Below are positions 22,669 through 32,507 of a stretch of DNA of 64,000 bases, in pieces (positions within the stretch are counted from its first letter, which is position 1; every line of letters starts with the position of its first letter). The stretch covers positions 186,001-250,000 of the forward strand of contig NZ_FTPO01000002.1 of assembly GCF_900155915.1 (NCBI RefSeq), read 5' to 3'. This stretch comes from Microbacterium sp. RU33B (GTDB lineage Bacteria > Actinomycetota > Actinomycetes > Actinomycetales > Microbacteriaceae). Made by a program: the position numbers and the translations under genes. The notes under the pieces were generated by a model. That model searched no databases, had not been told where the DNA came from, and saw only the letters and a program-made list of their open reading frames with translations.

Positions 22669-25600
22669 GCGGCGTCGCGACGCGGACGCGCGAGCCGCTG
22701 TGGAGCGAGGTCGCGATCCGCCGCCTGCTCGACACCACGACCTGCCCGCTGTGCGGACGCGGCCAGGTCCTTTCCGAGCGATGCCGCCAATGCGGAGCCG
22801 ACTTCGCGGGCGGCGTCGGGGCCGAGCTGTGGGATGCCTCGCAGTCGGCCGTCACCGCGCTCCGCGCCCGCCAGGCCGTGCTCGACCGGGTGCCCGTCGT
22901 GGCGCCCCGCCCGGTCGCACCACCCGTCGCGCCACCTGTGGCCGTGCGCGCCGCGGCCGCCCCGCGCTCGAGCGCCACGGTGCAGTCCGTGCTCGCCGTC
23001 GCCGGCGCCGGCCTCGTGGCGGTCGCGGCGATCGTCTTCACGTTCTTCACCCCCGACCTCACCGACCGGGGCGTGCGCAACGCGATCATCGCGACGGTCA
23101 CCCTCCTCTTCCTCGGCGGCGCGCGGGTGCTCGTCGGCCGCGGGCTGCGGTTCTCGGCCGAGGCCGTCGGCGCGCTCGGCATCGTCTTCGTGGCCCTCGA
23201 CGTCGCGGCGGTGGCGGAGATCTCCTCGGACTCGCCGTGGACCGCTGCCGCGATCGGCACCCTGCTGGCGGGAGCCGCCCTGGCGACCCTGGCCGTGCGG
23301 TTCGGCATCCGCGTCTGGCTGTGGTGCGCGAGCCTCGCGCTCGCGTGCGTTCCCGTCATGTTCGGCTTCGGAGGACCGGGCGGCTTCGCCGGCGTGCTGG
23401 GGTGGCTCGGCACCGCGGTGGCGGCGAGCCTGCTCATCGAGGCGCGCCGGTTCGTGGCCGCTCGCTTCGGAGGACGGCTGCGGGCCGAGGGCGTGACGCT
23501 GTCGATCGTGCAGCTCGTCGCCCTCCCGCTGACGTTCGCGGCCACGCTGACCTCCGAGCTCCTCTCCCTGTCGATGTGGACCTACGTGGGGCTGTTCGCC
23601 GCCGTCGCCGTGCTGGCGGGGTTCTCGGCCCGGCACCCGTGGAGCGGCTTCTGGAGCTTCGCCGCCGGCGGGGCCGCCGTGATGACGTTCGTCGTGCTGC
23701 CAGTGGCGGCCCTTCCCCGCGTCGAGATCACGACCTGGCTTCCCGCCGTCATCCCGCTCGCGGGGGTCATCGGGCTCCTCGTGGTGGGGGGCATCCCTCT
23801 TCCTTCGGCGGTGCGCCGCTCCGCGTTCCTCGGTGGTGCGATCGTCGGTGTCGCCGTGAGCGCGGTCGTGACGAGCGCGATGTCGGCCGGAATCGTGCTC
23901 GCCACCCTGCTCGGCGTCTCGGGCTTCATCGGCGACGCGACCGATGCGAACGCCGTCGGCGGCGTCACGGTCGGTCTCGCGGCACTCGCGGTCGGGCTCC
24001 CGGCCTTCTCCTGGCTGCAGGAGCGGCGGGCGCCGCGAAGCGAGCAGGTCGGGGCGGATGCTCCGGCGCTGCCGGATGCCGAGCCCACGATCCCCGAGTC
24101 ATCCGTCCTCCTCGGCGCGGCGCCGATCGGCACGCGCTGGCTCGGGTATCTGGGGTTCTGGTACGCCGGTCTCGCCGCCCTGACGCTCGTGTCGACCCCC
24201 GCGATCACGCTGTGGGGTCGGATCGCGATCGGCCTCGCCCTCGCCGTCGCCGCCGGCGCCGCGGTATCGGGCATCCCCCGCCTGCGCACCGCGAACCTCG
24301 CCGTGCGCGTCCCGGTCGTGGTCTCCGCGCACGCGCTCGTGGCGTTCACCGCGATCCTCTCGTGGCGCGACCCCGAACTCGTGGTGGGAGCGGGCGTCGC
24401 GATCGTGGGCGCCCTCGCGGTGATCTCGCTCGCACTGCCGGCGCGGACGCGCTTCGTGCACGTCGGCGTCGGCTACGCCTATGCGCTCGTCGTCTTCGCG
24501 ACGGCTCTCACCCTGCAGGGCGTCGGAGCCCTCGCGGTCGTCTGCCTGACGACGTCCGCCGGTGCTCTCGTGGCGATCGCGGCGACCTTCCTCTCCCGGG
24601 TCGGCGCGCGCGCGTGGTACGCGATCCTCGTCGTCACCTCCGTGCCGTTCGTGCTCGGCATCGTGCAGGTGGTCTTCGAGCGCAGCGGCTGGACGGCCCT
24701 CTCCACGGGCCTCATCTTCGCCCTCGCCCTCACGCTCGTGATCACGTCGCGCCCGGGCCTGGGCATCGCCGTGCGCAGCCTGGCCGCGGCGGTGCTCGTG
24801 CCGTCGGTCGCCGTGGTCGTCGTGTGCCTCGGCGCCCAGCTCCTCGCGGGCAGCGGATCACCCGTGGTCCTCCCCGTCATCGCGGTCGTGGTGGCCATCG
24901 TGCTCCCCACCACCGACACTGTGCGACGGGGCCTCGCCCCGCGGATCGGCGAGCACGATGCCGTGCGCGTCCGCCTCGCGATCGAGGCATCCACCCTGAT
25001 CACCACGGCGATCGCGGTCGCCCTCGCCCTCGTGCGCGAGGCGGCCGGACTCGGCACCACATTCCTCGTGCTGACGATCATCGGCGCCGGAGCGGTCGCC
25101 GCCGGCCTGACGACCCGCCGTCGCTACGCGTGGTGGCTGGCCGGAGCCGCGTTCACCGGAGCACTGTGGTGCGTGTGGGGCATCGCCGGCGTCACCGAGA
25201 TCGAGCCCTACCTCCTCCCTCCGGCGGTGGCCGCCGCACTTGTGGGCGCGGTGCTGACGGCCCGGGCGAAGCGCGGCGTCCCGCTGTACACGGCGGGCCT
25301 GGCAGTGGGGATCGTCCCGCTGCTGGCGCTCTCGGCCGTCGACGGGCCGCCCGCCCGTGCGCTCGGCCTCATCGGGGCATCCTGGCTCCTGGTCGCCATC
25401 GGGTTCGCCTTCGGAGCGGTCGCGCGGCGCACCGGTGGGATGTGGCGGCACGCGTGGCGTCTGCGCGCGCTCCGCATCCCGACCTTCGCGGCAGCCGTCG
25501 TCGCCGCTGCGGCGAGCGCGGTCCAGGGCGTGCGCTTCGGGCTCGGACTCGACACCGCGCCCGACGCCCTGTTCCTCACGTGCCTCGGTCTCGGGCTGCT

Positions 25601-26378
25601 CGGCGCCGTCCCTGCCGCGCTCTCGGCCCGAGGGCTGCGCACATCGGCGCTGCCGACATCCGCTCTCGCGCGCTCGCGCTGGCTGGCCGCCCCCGCGATC
25701 GCGTACGTGGCCGTGGCCGCGTGGGCCTCGATCGAGCGGGACTGGTTCACGATCTGGGCGATGTGGAGCCTCATGCTGGTCCTCCTCGCCCTCGTGGTCG
25801 TGACGTCGTGGCGCGCTCGCGGCAGAGCGACGACCCTTCCGCCGGTGTGGTTCGCGTTCACGCTGGCGTTCGTCACGGCCGTCGTCGCGTGGAGCCCTCG
25901 CGAGCTGAGGGTGGAATGGTTCTCCCTCCCCTTGGGCGCCTTCCTCCTGATCGCCGGTGCCCTGCACCTGAAGACGGATGCCTCGGCCCGCCGCACGATC
26001 GCGTCGTGGCCCGCGGGATGGCCGGGGTCGTGGCCCCTCCTCGGCCCGGGACTGGTCGTGATGCTCAGCGCGTCGATCGCCGCGACCTTCACCGACCCCA
26101 CCACATGGCGCGCGATCCTCGTGATCGCCCTCGCACTCGTGGCGATCCTCGTCGGCTCGGGACGCCGCCTGGCAGCGCCGTTCCTCATCGGCATCGTCGT
26201 GCTCCCGGTCGAGAACGTCCTCGCCTTCGTCGTGCAGATCGGCCGCGGCATCGAGTCGATGCCCTGGTGGATCACGCTCGCCGTCGTCGGGGCCGTGCTG
26301 CTCATCATCGCCGTGACGTACGAGCGACGCGACGGCGAGAGCGCCGGGATCGCGGCGCGACTGCGCGACCTGGGGTGA
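22665..26378 (+). CDS. Giant polytopic membrane protein with N-terminal zinc ribbon (SCO7613 C-terminal-domain type)
   Basis: 1237 aa, ATGA-coupled to the Xre gene. The cytosolic N-terminus has a four-Cys zinc ribbon (C27, C30, C40, C43: CPLCGRG...CRQCG), then an Ala/Pro-rich linker (~85-105). The rest is a nearly unbroken series of hydrophobic helices, some 30 or more. The layout fits the actinobacterial proteins annotated as SCO7613 C-terminal domain-containing membrane protein. Function unknown. Confidence 0.8.
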   Translation: MSGVATRTREPLWSEVAIRRLLDTTTCPLCGRGQVLSERCRQCGADFAGGVGAELWDASQSAVTALRARQAVLDRVPVVAPRPVAPPVAPPVAVRAAAAPRSSATVQSVLAVAGAGLVAVAAIVFTFFTPDLTDRGVRNAIIATVTLLFLGGARVLVGRGLRFSAEAVGALGIVFVALDVAAVAEISSDSPWTAAAIGTLLAGAALATLAVRFGIRVWLWCASLALACVPVMFGFGGPGGFAGVLGWLGTAVAASLLIEARRFVAARFGGRLRAEGVTLSIVQLVALPLTFAATLTSELLSLSMWTYVGLFAAVAVLAGFSARHPWSGFWSFAAGGAAVMTFVVLPVAALPRVEITTWLPAVIPLAGVIGLLVVGGIPLPSAVRRSAFLGGAIVGVAVSAVVTSAMSAGIVLATLLGVSGFIGDATDANAVGGVTVGLAALAVGLPAFSWLQERRAPRSEQVGADAPALPDAEPTIPESSVLLGAAPIGTRWLGYLGFWYAGLAALTLVSTPAITLWGRIAIGLALAVAAGAAVSGIPRLRTANLAVRVPVVVSAHALVAFTAILSWRDPELVVGAGVAIVGALAVISLALPARTRFVHVGVGYAYALVVFATALTLQGVGALAVVCLTTSAGALVAIAATFLSRVGARAWYAILVVTSVPFVLGIVQVVFERSGWTALSTGLIFALALTLVITSRPGLGIAVRSLAAAVLVPSVAVVVVCLGAQLLAGSGSPVVLPVIAVVVAIVLPTTDTVRRGLAPRIGEHDAVRVRLAIEASTLITTAIAVALALVREAAGLGTTFLVLTIIGAGAVAAGLTTRRRYAWWLAGAAFTGALWCVWGIAGVTEIEPYLLPPAVAAALVGAVLTARAKRGVPLYTAGLAVGIVPLLALSAVDGPPARALGLIGASWLLVAIGFAFGAVARRTGGMWRHAWRLRALRIPTFAAAVVAAAASAVQGVRFGLGLDTAPDALFLTCLGLGLLGAVPAALSARGLRTSALPTSALARSRWLAAPAIAYVAVAAWASIERDWFTIWAMWSLMLVLLALVVVTSWRARGRATTLPPVWFAFTLAFVTAVVAWSPRELRVEWFSLPLGAFLLIAGALHLKTDASARRTIASWPAGWPGSWPLLGPGLVVMLSASIAATFTDPTTWRAILVIALALVAILVGSGRRLAAPFLIGIVVLPVENVLAFVVQIGRGIESMPWWITLAVVGAVLLIIAVTYERRDGESAGIAARLRDLG

Positions 26379-26586
26379 GGGGTATCAACCAGCGGGTAAC
26401 ACACTCTTAACATTCGGTGTCGCATTCAGGACGCCGACCACTACCCATCAGCGGCGGTGCGGGGGTAGAGTGAAAACGCGCAGTCGCGGAGATTGGGAAT
26501 CTTCGCTTTGTCGGATCTGGGGTCCACATTGCGCACTGGGGAGTACGGACTGATTCGTCAGGCCGTCGGCGATTTCTGGGGAAGAC
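26379..26586 (+). promoter_or_regulatory. Long leader region ahead of the exopolysaccharide locus
   Basis: 208 nt with no gene. GGGGGTAGAGTGAAAAC includes a -10-like TAGAGT about 110 nt before the leader ORF at 26587. No riboswitch that I recognise. Confidence 0.3.
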
Positions 26587-26631
26587 ATGCCGAGCAATGC
26601 TTTTGAGCCGATCGTGTCGGTCGAACGATGA
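26587..26631 (+). CDS. Candidate 14-residue leader peptide of the exopolysaccharide locus
   Basis: ATG with a GGGGAAGAC box upstream opens MPSNAFEPIVSVER; its TGA overlaps the ATG of the priming glycosyltransferase as ATGA. That ATG has no ribosome site of its own, so the leader could load ribosomes by coupling. Unsupported by homology. Confidence 0.4.
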   Translation: MPSNAFEPIVSVER

Positions 26632-28157
26632 CCGCGATCGACGACACGACGGGTGTGTTCGCACCGGTCGCTGCGCCGCGCGCGGAGAAGCCGAACACCA
26701 GGACGCTCATCACGCCGCGCACGTCGCGTGCGGTCGAGGACCGTCGGGTCTGGGAGCGCGCGTACCGCACGCGCCTGCGGATCAACGACACGGTCATCGC
26801 GCTGCTCACGTGCACCCTGGCATCCCTCATCTCGCTGTTCCTCATCGATCCCGCCCTCCTGCGCACCGACCCGTGGATCCTCGCCCGCATCCCTCTCGTC
26901 ACTGCGTTCGGCTGGCTCCTCATGCTCAGCCTGTTCAGCACCCGCCAGCCGGCCGTCATGGGAACGGGCGCGACCGAGTACAAGCGTGTCGCGCACGCCA
27001 CGGCGATGGCGTTCGGGTTCGTGGCGATCGCCTTCGTGGTCTTCCAGTGGGAGGGCCTGCGGACGCAGCTGTTCTTCGCGCTCCCCGTCGGCGTCGCCCT
27101 GCTCATCTTCAGTCGCTGGATGTGGCGTCGCTGGCTGCTCCGCCAGCGCGTCTACGGCGGCTACGCCTCACGCACGATCGTCGTGGGCAATCGCGATGAC
27201 GTCGAGCACGTCGTCCGCACCCTCGGAGACAAGGGCGTCCTCGGCTACCGGGTCGTCGGGGCCGCGATCCTCGACGACGAGATCGGCACGCTGAACGTCG
27301 ACTCGGTGTCGTATCCCCTCATGCACAGCACCACGTGGGTCTCGCAGGCCCCGACGCTCGAGGCCGACACGATCATCGTGGCGAGCCAGCCCAGCGGCGA
27401 GCCCGACTACATCAAGCACCTCGCATGGCAGATGGAGGGCACCGCGGCCGAGCTCGTGCTCTCCAGCCGGCTCGGAGACATCGCGGGCCCCCGCATGTCG
27501 CTGCGGCCCGTTGAGGGCCTTCCGCTCATCCACGTGCAGATCCCCGACTTCGAGGGCGGCTCGCACGCGTTCAAGCGGGCCCTCGACATCGTGGTGTCGT
27601 CTGTCGCACTGATCCTGTTCGCCCCGTTCGCGGCGCTGATCGCGCTCGCGATCAAGCTCGACTCGCCCGGCCCCGTGTTCTTCCTGCAGCGCCGCGTCGG
27701 GCGCGACGGCCAGGAGTTCCGGATGGTGAAGTTCCGCTCCATGCGCACCGACGCCGAAGCCCAGCTCGCGACGCTCATGGCCTCGAACGAGGGCGCCGGA
27801 CCCCTCTTCAAGATGCACGACGATCCACGTGTCACGCGCGTCGGACGCATCCTGCGCAAGTACTCGCTGGATGAGATCCCTCAGTTCTGGAACGCACTCG
27901 TGGGCGACATGAGCGTCGTGGGACCTCGCCCGCCGCTGCCCGCCGAGGTCACCGCGTACGACGGCACCGTCATCCGTCGCCTCTACATCAAGCCGGGCAT
28001 CACCGGCCCCTGGCAGGTGGGCGGGCGCAGCGACCTCTCGTGGGAGGAGAGCGTCCGGCTCGACCTCCGCTACGTCGAGAACTGGTCGGTCATCGGCGAC
28101 CTCATCATCATGTGGCGGACGGCCAAGGTGATGATCCGTCCCGACGGCGCGTATTGA
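26628..28157 (+). CDS. Polyprenyl glycosylphosphotransferase (priming enzyme of exopolysaccharide synthesis)
   Basis: 509 aa. Four N-terminal transmembrane segments (~50-165), a CoA-binding-like Rossmann region (~180-300), one more membrane segment (~320-345: ALDIVVSSVALILFAPFAALIALAI) and the catalytic bacterial sugar transferase domain (FFLQRRVGRDGQEFRMVKFRSM, LRKYSLDEIPQFWNALVGDMSVVGPRP, GITGPWQVGGRSDLSW). It links the first sugar phosphate to undecaprenyl phosphate. First major gene of the locus. Confidence 0.95.
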   Translation: MTAIDDTTGVFAPVAAPRAEKPNTRTLITPRTSRAVEDRRVWERAYRTRLRINDTVIALLTCTLASLISLFLIDPALLRTDPWILARIPLVTAFGWLLMLSLFSTRQPAVMGTGATEYKRVAHATAMAFGFVAIAFVVFQWEGLRTQLFFALPVGVALLIFSRWMWRRWLLRQRVYGGYASRTIVVGNRDDVEHVVRTLGDKGVLGYRVVGAAILDDEIGTLNVDSVSYPLMHSTTWVSQAPTLEADTIIVASQPSGEPDYIKHLAWQMEGTAAELVLSSRLGDIAGPRMSLRPVEGLPLIHVQIPDFEGGSHAFKRALDIVVSSVALILFAPFAALIALAIKLDSPGPVFFLQRRVGRDGQEFRMVKFRSMRTDAEAQLATLMASNEGAGPLFKMHDDPRVTRVGRILRKYSLDEIPQFWNALVGDMSVVGPRPPLPAEVTAYDGTVIRRLYIKPGITGPWQVGGRSDLSWEESVRLDLRYVENWSVIGDLIIMWRTAKVMIRPDGAY

Positions 28158-28212
28158 TTCACTGCGGTTCCGTGGCGCTCACCTGCGGTCTCGGCCGATC
28201 GGGGAGAATGGC

Positions 28213-28731
28213 GTGATGAACAGTTCGGCCATCAATGATCCCGAGCATTCCAAGAAGAAGGTCGCCGATACTCGGCTCGGCCGCGTGCTATTCGTCGGCA
28301 GCTCCGGCGGGCACCTCGCGCAGCTGCTTCCACTCCGCGATCTGTTTCACCACGACGACCGATCCTGGGTGACATTTCCCACGACCGACGCCACCGGCGC
28401 GTTGTCCGAGGAGTCCGATGTGGTCTGGGCTTCTTACCCGACCACGAGGAACCTCCCGAACCTTCTCCGCAACACCTTGCAGGCCTGGCATTTGATGCGC
28501 TCTCGTCGCCCGGACGTGGTCATCTCCACAGGAGCAGCGGTGGCCCTCCCCTACTTCATCCTCAGCCGCTTCTTCGGTGCGCGAACCGCCTATATCGAGG
28601 TCTACGACCGGGTTGACAGCCCGACTCTCACTGCTCGCCTGTGCAGCCCGTTCACCGACCTTTTCGCAGTTCAGTGGGATGAGCAGCGCCGACTGTACCG
28701 AGACACCGTGACGATCGGACCGCTTCTGTGA
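28213..28731 (+). CDS. Alg14/PssD-like glycosyltransferase subunit
   Basis: 172 aa from GTG (GGGGAG 6 nt upstream). VLFVGSSGGHLAQLLPL is the Alg14 N-terminal signature; DVVISTGAAVALPYFILSRFFGARTAYIEVYDRV continues the family. Together with the next gene it forms a split GT-B enzyme: this half holds acceptor and membrane binding. GTGA overlap with the partner. Confidence 0.9.
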   Translation: MMNSSAINDPEHSKKKVADTRLGRVLFVGSSGGHLAQLLPLRDLFHHDDRSWVTFPTTDATGALSEESDVVWASYPTTRNLPNLLRNTLQAWHLMRSRRPDVVISTGAAVALPYFILSRFFGARTAYIEVYDRVDSPTLTARLCSPFTDLFAVQWDEQRRLYRDTVTIGPLL

Positions 28732-29306
28732 GAATCGATTGGGTGCCCGGTCGGAGAGCTGTGCTCGTCATCACGGGCACGGACACGCATCCATTCGATC
28801 GGCTGTGCGCATGGGCAGACGACTGGGCGGCAGCTCACCCCGGCGATGATGTCGTCGTGCAGTACGGATTCAGCACTGGTCCCCAGATCGCGCGTTCCGT
28901 GAAGATGATGGCGCCGGCAGACCTGTCAGACGCGCTCGCTGAGGCCGATCTCGTCATCACGCACGGAGGACCTGGGACGATAGCTACGGTCCGATCGGCT
29001 GGCCTAATGCCGATCGTTCTTGCGCGCGACCCGGCACTCGGAGAGCATGTCGACGAACATCAGTTGCGCTTCGCCAAATGGGCCCACGAGCGCGGCCTCG
29101 GTATCGTGGTCGATGACACCGCTGAGTTGGAAGAGGCCATCGGACGGAACGGATCCATGAAGGGTGCAACGGCCGCCCACCCCGCCGCTCAGGTCGCCGC
29201 CTCCGTGGCGTCATTCGGGGAGAAGCTCCGCGTCCTCAGGAGCGGACGAGCCCCACGCAGGACTTTCCCCCTGTTGCGCAGGCCCCGCTGGCGCGACCCT
29301 GAGTAA
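28728..29306 (+). CDS. Alg13/PssE-like glycosyltransferase subunit
   Basis: 192 aa. VLVITGTDTHPFDRL and LVITHGGPGTIATVRSAGLMPIVLARDPALGEHVDEHQ are the nucleotide-sugar-binding C-terminal half of a GT-B enzyme (Alg13/MurG-C type). A basic tail of about 25 residues (RAPRRTFPLLRRPRWR) may contact the membrane. Catalytic partner of the preceding gene. Confidence 0.9.
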   Translation: MRIDWVPGRRAVLVITGTDTHPFDRLCAWADDWAAAHPGDDVVVQYGFSTGPQIARSVKMMAPADLSDALAEADLVITHGGPGTIATVRSAGLMPIVLARDPALGEHVDEHQLRFAKWAHERGLGIVVDDTAELEEAIGRNGSMKGATAAHPAAQVAASVASFGEKLRVLRSGRAPRRTFPLLRRPRWRDPE

Positions 29307-29324
29307 CCCGGGTGATGCGGAGCG

Positions 29325-30059
29325 TCAGCGATTGACGCGCATGAAGGCGTTGTCAATCGTCCCGTTGAATTGATCCGGCTCCCACGCAGCGATTGCCAAC
29401 TTTGGCGTGAGCTTTCCTCCGACCGTGAGCGGCGTGCCTACTGATTTCGTCGCCACGCTACCGACTACGGAGTTGGTACGCGATCGCCATTCCGCACCCG
29501 AGTCGATGCGCGTCAGCGTCAGTGCGATCTCCGACCCCGTCCGGCTGCAATTGACGCGGTACCACACGTTGGGGGCAATGACATGCCCGATGCGAACAGT
29601 GGCTGTCTTTCGACTTCCCTTCACAACGCAAACGGCTGAACCGGAATCCAGTTCTATCTTGTATTGGCCCGAGTCGTCAGCCAGACCGCGCTGGATGAGA
29701 TTGTCGCCATCGTTCTTGCCGCCCGAGACGGTTCGAAAGTCCGCGCCGAAGGAGAAGTCACGCGTACCGGGCGCAAGGACGTCCGTCCCGGTGGCATTTG
29801 TAACGGCCAGGACCGCTCCAGTCTCGGACCCGACCGAGGGGTAGACAGCGGCATCGCCGTTGCCTGGCCTCGATTGCAGGACGATCTTGCCGCCCGCGGC
29901 ACTCACCGTCTGGGCCCTTACCGACGCACTGCCCGACACATTGGTCAGGTTGCCATCCATCTTGAGAGTGACTCCAACGGGCGTCGTGCTCGTGGATGCA
30001 GCCAGCAGCACGGAGACTACGAGAGTCACCGTTCCGCCGACAGCTCTAAGTCTGCGCAC
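29325..30059 (-). CDS. Secreted LamG-like (concanavalin A-fold) protein
   Basis: 244 aa from a GTG at 30059 with AGGAAGGGA upstream; the ATG at 30116 would put 19 residues ahead of the signal peptide. Residues 1-25 (RRLRAVGGTVTLVVSVLLAA) are a signal peptide. The rest is a beta-rich jelly roll: FSFGADFRTVSG...DNLIQRGLADDSGQYKIELDSGSAVCVVKG and a C-terminal TVGGKLTPKLAIAAWEPDQFNGTIDNAFM, typical of LamG domains. Probably a carbohydrate-binding exoprotein. Confidence 0.8.
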   Translation of the reverse strand: MRRLRAVGGTVTLVVSVLLAASTSTTPVGVTLKMDGNLTNVSGSASVRAQTVSAAGGKIVLQSRPGNGDAAVYPSVGSETGAVLAVTNATGTDVLAPGTRDFSFGADFRTVSGGKNDGDNLIQRGLADDSGQYKIELDSGSAVCVVKGSRKTATVRIGHVIAPNVWYRVNCSRTGSEIALTLTRIDSGAEWRSRTNSVVGSVATKSVGTPLTVGGKLTPKLAIAAWEPDQFNGTIDNAFMRVNR

Positions 30060-30243
30060 GTCAGGTCCCTTCCTCAGGTCACTCGCCTCCAGGCCGTATG
30101 CGAGATCGTTTCCCATGCTCCTGCATTTCCCTGATCAACACGGCCCCCTCGAATCGGGTGCGAGAGTGTGATATCGACCACCGAACTCCACTCCCACCAG
30201 AAGGTGATTGTCTCCGTTGCCTGACAGCGAATGTGGCCAGTGA

Positions 30244-31599
30244 TCAGGCGATCGCGCGTGCGTCGTCACCGTTCACTCTGGAGCGCGTCGAACCATGCGC
30301 AATCGGATCGCGAAGGACGTTGGTGAGCTCATCGGGCGGCGATAAGGGCCACTCACGCATCGCCAACGCGCCGAGAACGAAGGCGATGGCGAGCCCAGCA
30401 CCGAGCACGCCGTAGTAGAAAACCTCGACCAGGAGCGCACAGAGCACACCCGACGCGACGATTCCCGCCAAGTCAGGCCATTTGAAAGCGCGCACCGTCA
30501 TCCACACGAGCACGGAGATGAATAGCAGCAGACCGATATAACCGTGAGAGAAGAGAACCATCCAGATCTGTCCCTGCGTACCAACAGGCGGAGCAAATCC
30601 GGAACTGGCTTCCGCAGGGCGGGGTGCTCCGAACCCGAACAACGGCGATGTCGCCGTGCGTGCGATGGTCTCGAAATAGACTCCCAAACGATCGTCGTTA
30701 GTTCCGCTGATCTCGAGCCTGTTCGATAGCCGGTCGGCGACCGGCAGGAGCCACACCAACAAAAGACCCGCGCCACCGAGCCCGGCGAGACCCAGAACTG
30801 CGCGTGTCCGTCCTTGAAGAGCCAGGCGCACCGCGATGACGAACGCGACGACACCCAGCCCGATGAACATTCCGCGGTTGAGTGTGAGGAAAGCGGGCAC
30901 CGCCGAGACAGGCACCGCCACGATGAGACCCCACCGCCTCCACCCAGCCGGCATGCGAGTGATCAAAAGCAGGACGAGAGGAAGCAGAAGACTGTACGCG
31001 TTCCCCCAGTTATTGGTATAGAGGAATGGCGCAGACGGGCGAGGATCAATGTACGCCCACGCTTCGGGGTTGAATTGAGTGAGTCGGCGCACGACCATCT
31101 GCTGGATGAGGTCGTTTCCGAGAAGCGAGTCCGGCAGTACGTAGGAAAGAGGTGTCCGGATGACTGCTGTCGGAAATGCCAAGGCCAGATACCCGCCGAC
31201 GATGATCCAGCCCCAGAACGCGGTCAAGTACGCCAGAAGCCTGTTCAGGCTGACGGTCGGTCGAGCGTTGTAGACATAGACGAATAAGACGGCGAACGAG
31301 GCGTACTGGGCAAATCGGAAGGCGAATCCCAGAAGCCTCCCGAACGAGTCGATCGCGACTCCGGAGAGTGCGATCCACATCAGAAGGGCGAGAACGAGAC
31401 CGAACCCAATGGGAACGAGGCGCCTGCCAGTCTTTGCGATGAAATACGCCATTGCCGCCGCGGCGAGAATCCATGCAGCCTCCCCGAGGCCGAGAATCCA
31501 CCAGACCGGATAGCCGACGAATAGCCAGGCGATAGGCCACGCCGGCAGCTCCGGGCGAGCCTCGGAGCGGTCGCCGCGAGGCCCGTGCAGACGCGTCAT
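30244..31599 (-). CDS. O-antigen ligase/polymerase-like membrane protein
   Basis: 451 aa from the ATG at 31599 (ATGA overlap with the GT2 stop). About 12 transmembrane segments with a large outer loop (~135-190) and the Wzy_C-like LTLNRGMFIGLGVVAF in the middle. Polymerises or transfers the exopolysaccharide repeat on the outer face of the membrane. Confidence 0.83.
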   Translation of the reverse strand: MTRLHGPRGDRSEARPELPAWPIAWLFVGYPVWWILGLGEAAWILAAAAMAYFIAKTGRRLVPIGFGLVLALLMWIALSGVAIDSFGRLLGFAFRFAQYASFAVLFVYVYNARPTVSLNRLLAYLTAFWGWIIVGGYLALAFPTAVIRTPLSYVLPDSLLGNDLIQQMVVRRLTQFNPEAWAYIDPRPSAPFLYTNNWGNAYSLLLPLVLLLITRMPAGWRRWGLIVAVPVSAVPAFLTLNRGMFIGLGVVAFVIAVRLALQGRTRAVLGLAGLGGAGLLLVWLLPVADRLSNRLEISGTNDDRLGVYFETIARTATSPLFGFGAPRPAEASSGFAPPVGTQGQIWMVLFSHGYIGLLLFISVLVWMTVRAFKWPDLAGIVASGVLCALLVEVFYYGVLGAGLAIAFVLGALAMREWPLSPPDELTNVLRDPIAHGSTRSRVNGDDARAIA

Positions 31600-32507
31600 A
31601 TTCCGCGGCCGAACCTGTGCAGCTGGACCATGATCCACTCCGGTTTCGCCACGCGGGCGACCACGAGCAACGCGAGCGGCGCACGCAACTCGGTCATCGA
31701 CGATCGAAGGGTGGCGAAAGATAGCGCAACGGCGTCACGACGACGACCTTCGGATGCGCGCGCAAACGCGATCTGACCCTGGATCCGCGCAAGGCCTTTG
31801 GGGTCGTCCTGAAACTCCTCATACTGATCGAGGAGATACTCGAGTCCGGACGCCATCGTCGACCACCGCTCGAAGAAGAACGATGACTGATGCCACCTGA
31901 TGCTGACGAAGGGACGCGGAATGTTCGCGATTGGCGCTCTACGTGCGGTCCGAAGAAGAAGCTCGTAGTCTTCGCCGAAGCCTCCCGGGACCGCGGTGGA
32001 CACCATCCCCAAGTCCCGAAGCGCAGAGGTACGGAAGAGAAATGTCGATGGGTGCAGTTCCGTGTGACGGTCTCGCACCAGGTCTGAGAGCAGGATCGTA
32101 TCTGTGGGCAGGTAACGAGGGTGGCTCTCGCCGTCGTATTCAACGACGATGCCCGTCGCAACCAGATCGGATTCGGGTCTACGCCGTAACTCGCCGACCT
32201 GTGCGCGGGCTTTTCCCGGCATCCAAACGTCGTCGTCATCACAGAAGGCGACAAACTCTCCCTCCGCCAGCTCGATTCCGGTGTTCCGTGCCCCTGCGAG
32301 ACCGACAGCGTGCACATTCGGGACTACACGCACGTCAGCTTCCGGAGCGACCTCAGCGACGCTCGGGTCCACTTCGCTCTGATCATGGACAACGATGATC
32401 TCGATTCGGCCTACGCCCTCCTGCGCACTCACCGCGCGAACTGCATCGCGCAGGAAATCTGGACGGTTCCGCGTCGCAATGACGACACTCAGTGCCCGAT
32501 CGTTCAT
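31596..32507 (-). CDS. GT2-family glycosyltransferase
   Basis: 303 aa. SVVIATRNRPDFLRDAVRAVSAQ at the N-terminus and FVAFCDDDDVWMPGKARAQ carry the GT-A nucleotide-sugar and metal-binding Asp cluster; GGFGEDYELLLRTARR contains the ED acceptor motif. Adds a sugar to the exopolysaccharide unit. Start and stop overlap neighbours by ATGA. Confidence 0.92.
   Translation of the reverse strand: MNDRALSVVIATRNRPDFLRDAVRAVSAQEGVGRIEIIVVHDQSEVDPSVAEVAPEADVRVVPNVHAVGLAGARNTGIELAEGEFVAFCDDDDVWMPGKARAQVGELRRRPESDLVATGIVVEYDGESHPRYLPTDTILLSDLVRDRHTELHPSTFLFRTSALRDLGMVSTAVPGGFGEDYELLLRTARRAPIANIPRPFVSIRWHQSSFFFERWSTMASGLEYLLDQYEEFQDDPKGLARIQGQIAFARASEGRRRDAVALSFATLRSSMTELRAPLALLVVARVAKPEWIMVQLHRFGRGI

Noticed and set aside
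22610..26410. 1266-residue open frame overlapping the giant membrane protein
   Set aside because: Arg/Gly/Pro-rich translation without hydrophobic helices or domains; typical +1/+2 shadow of a long GC-rich gene.
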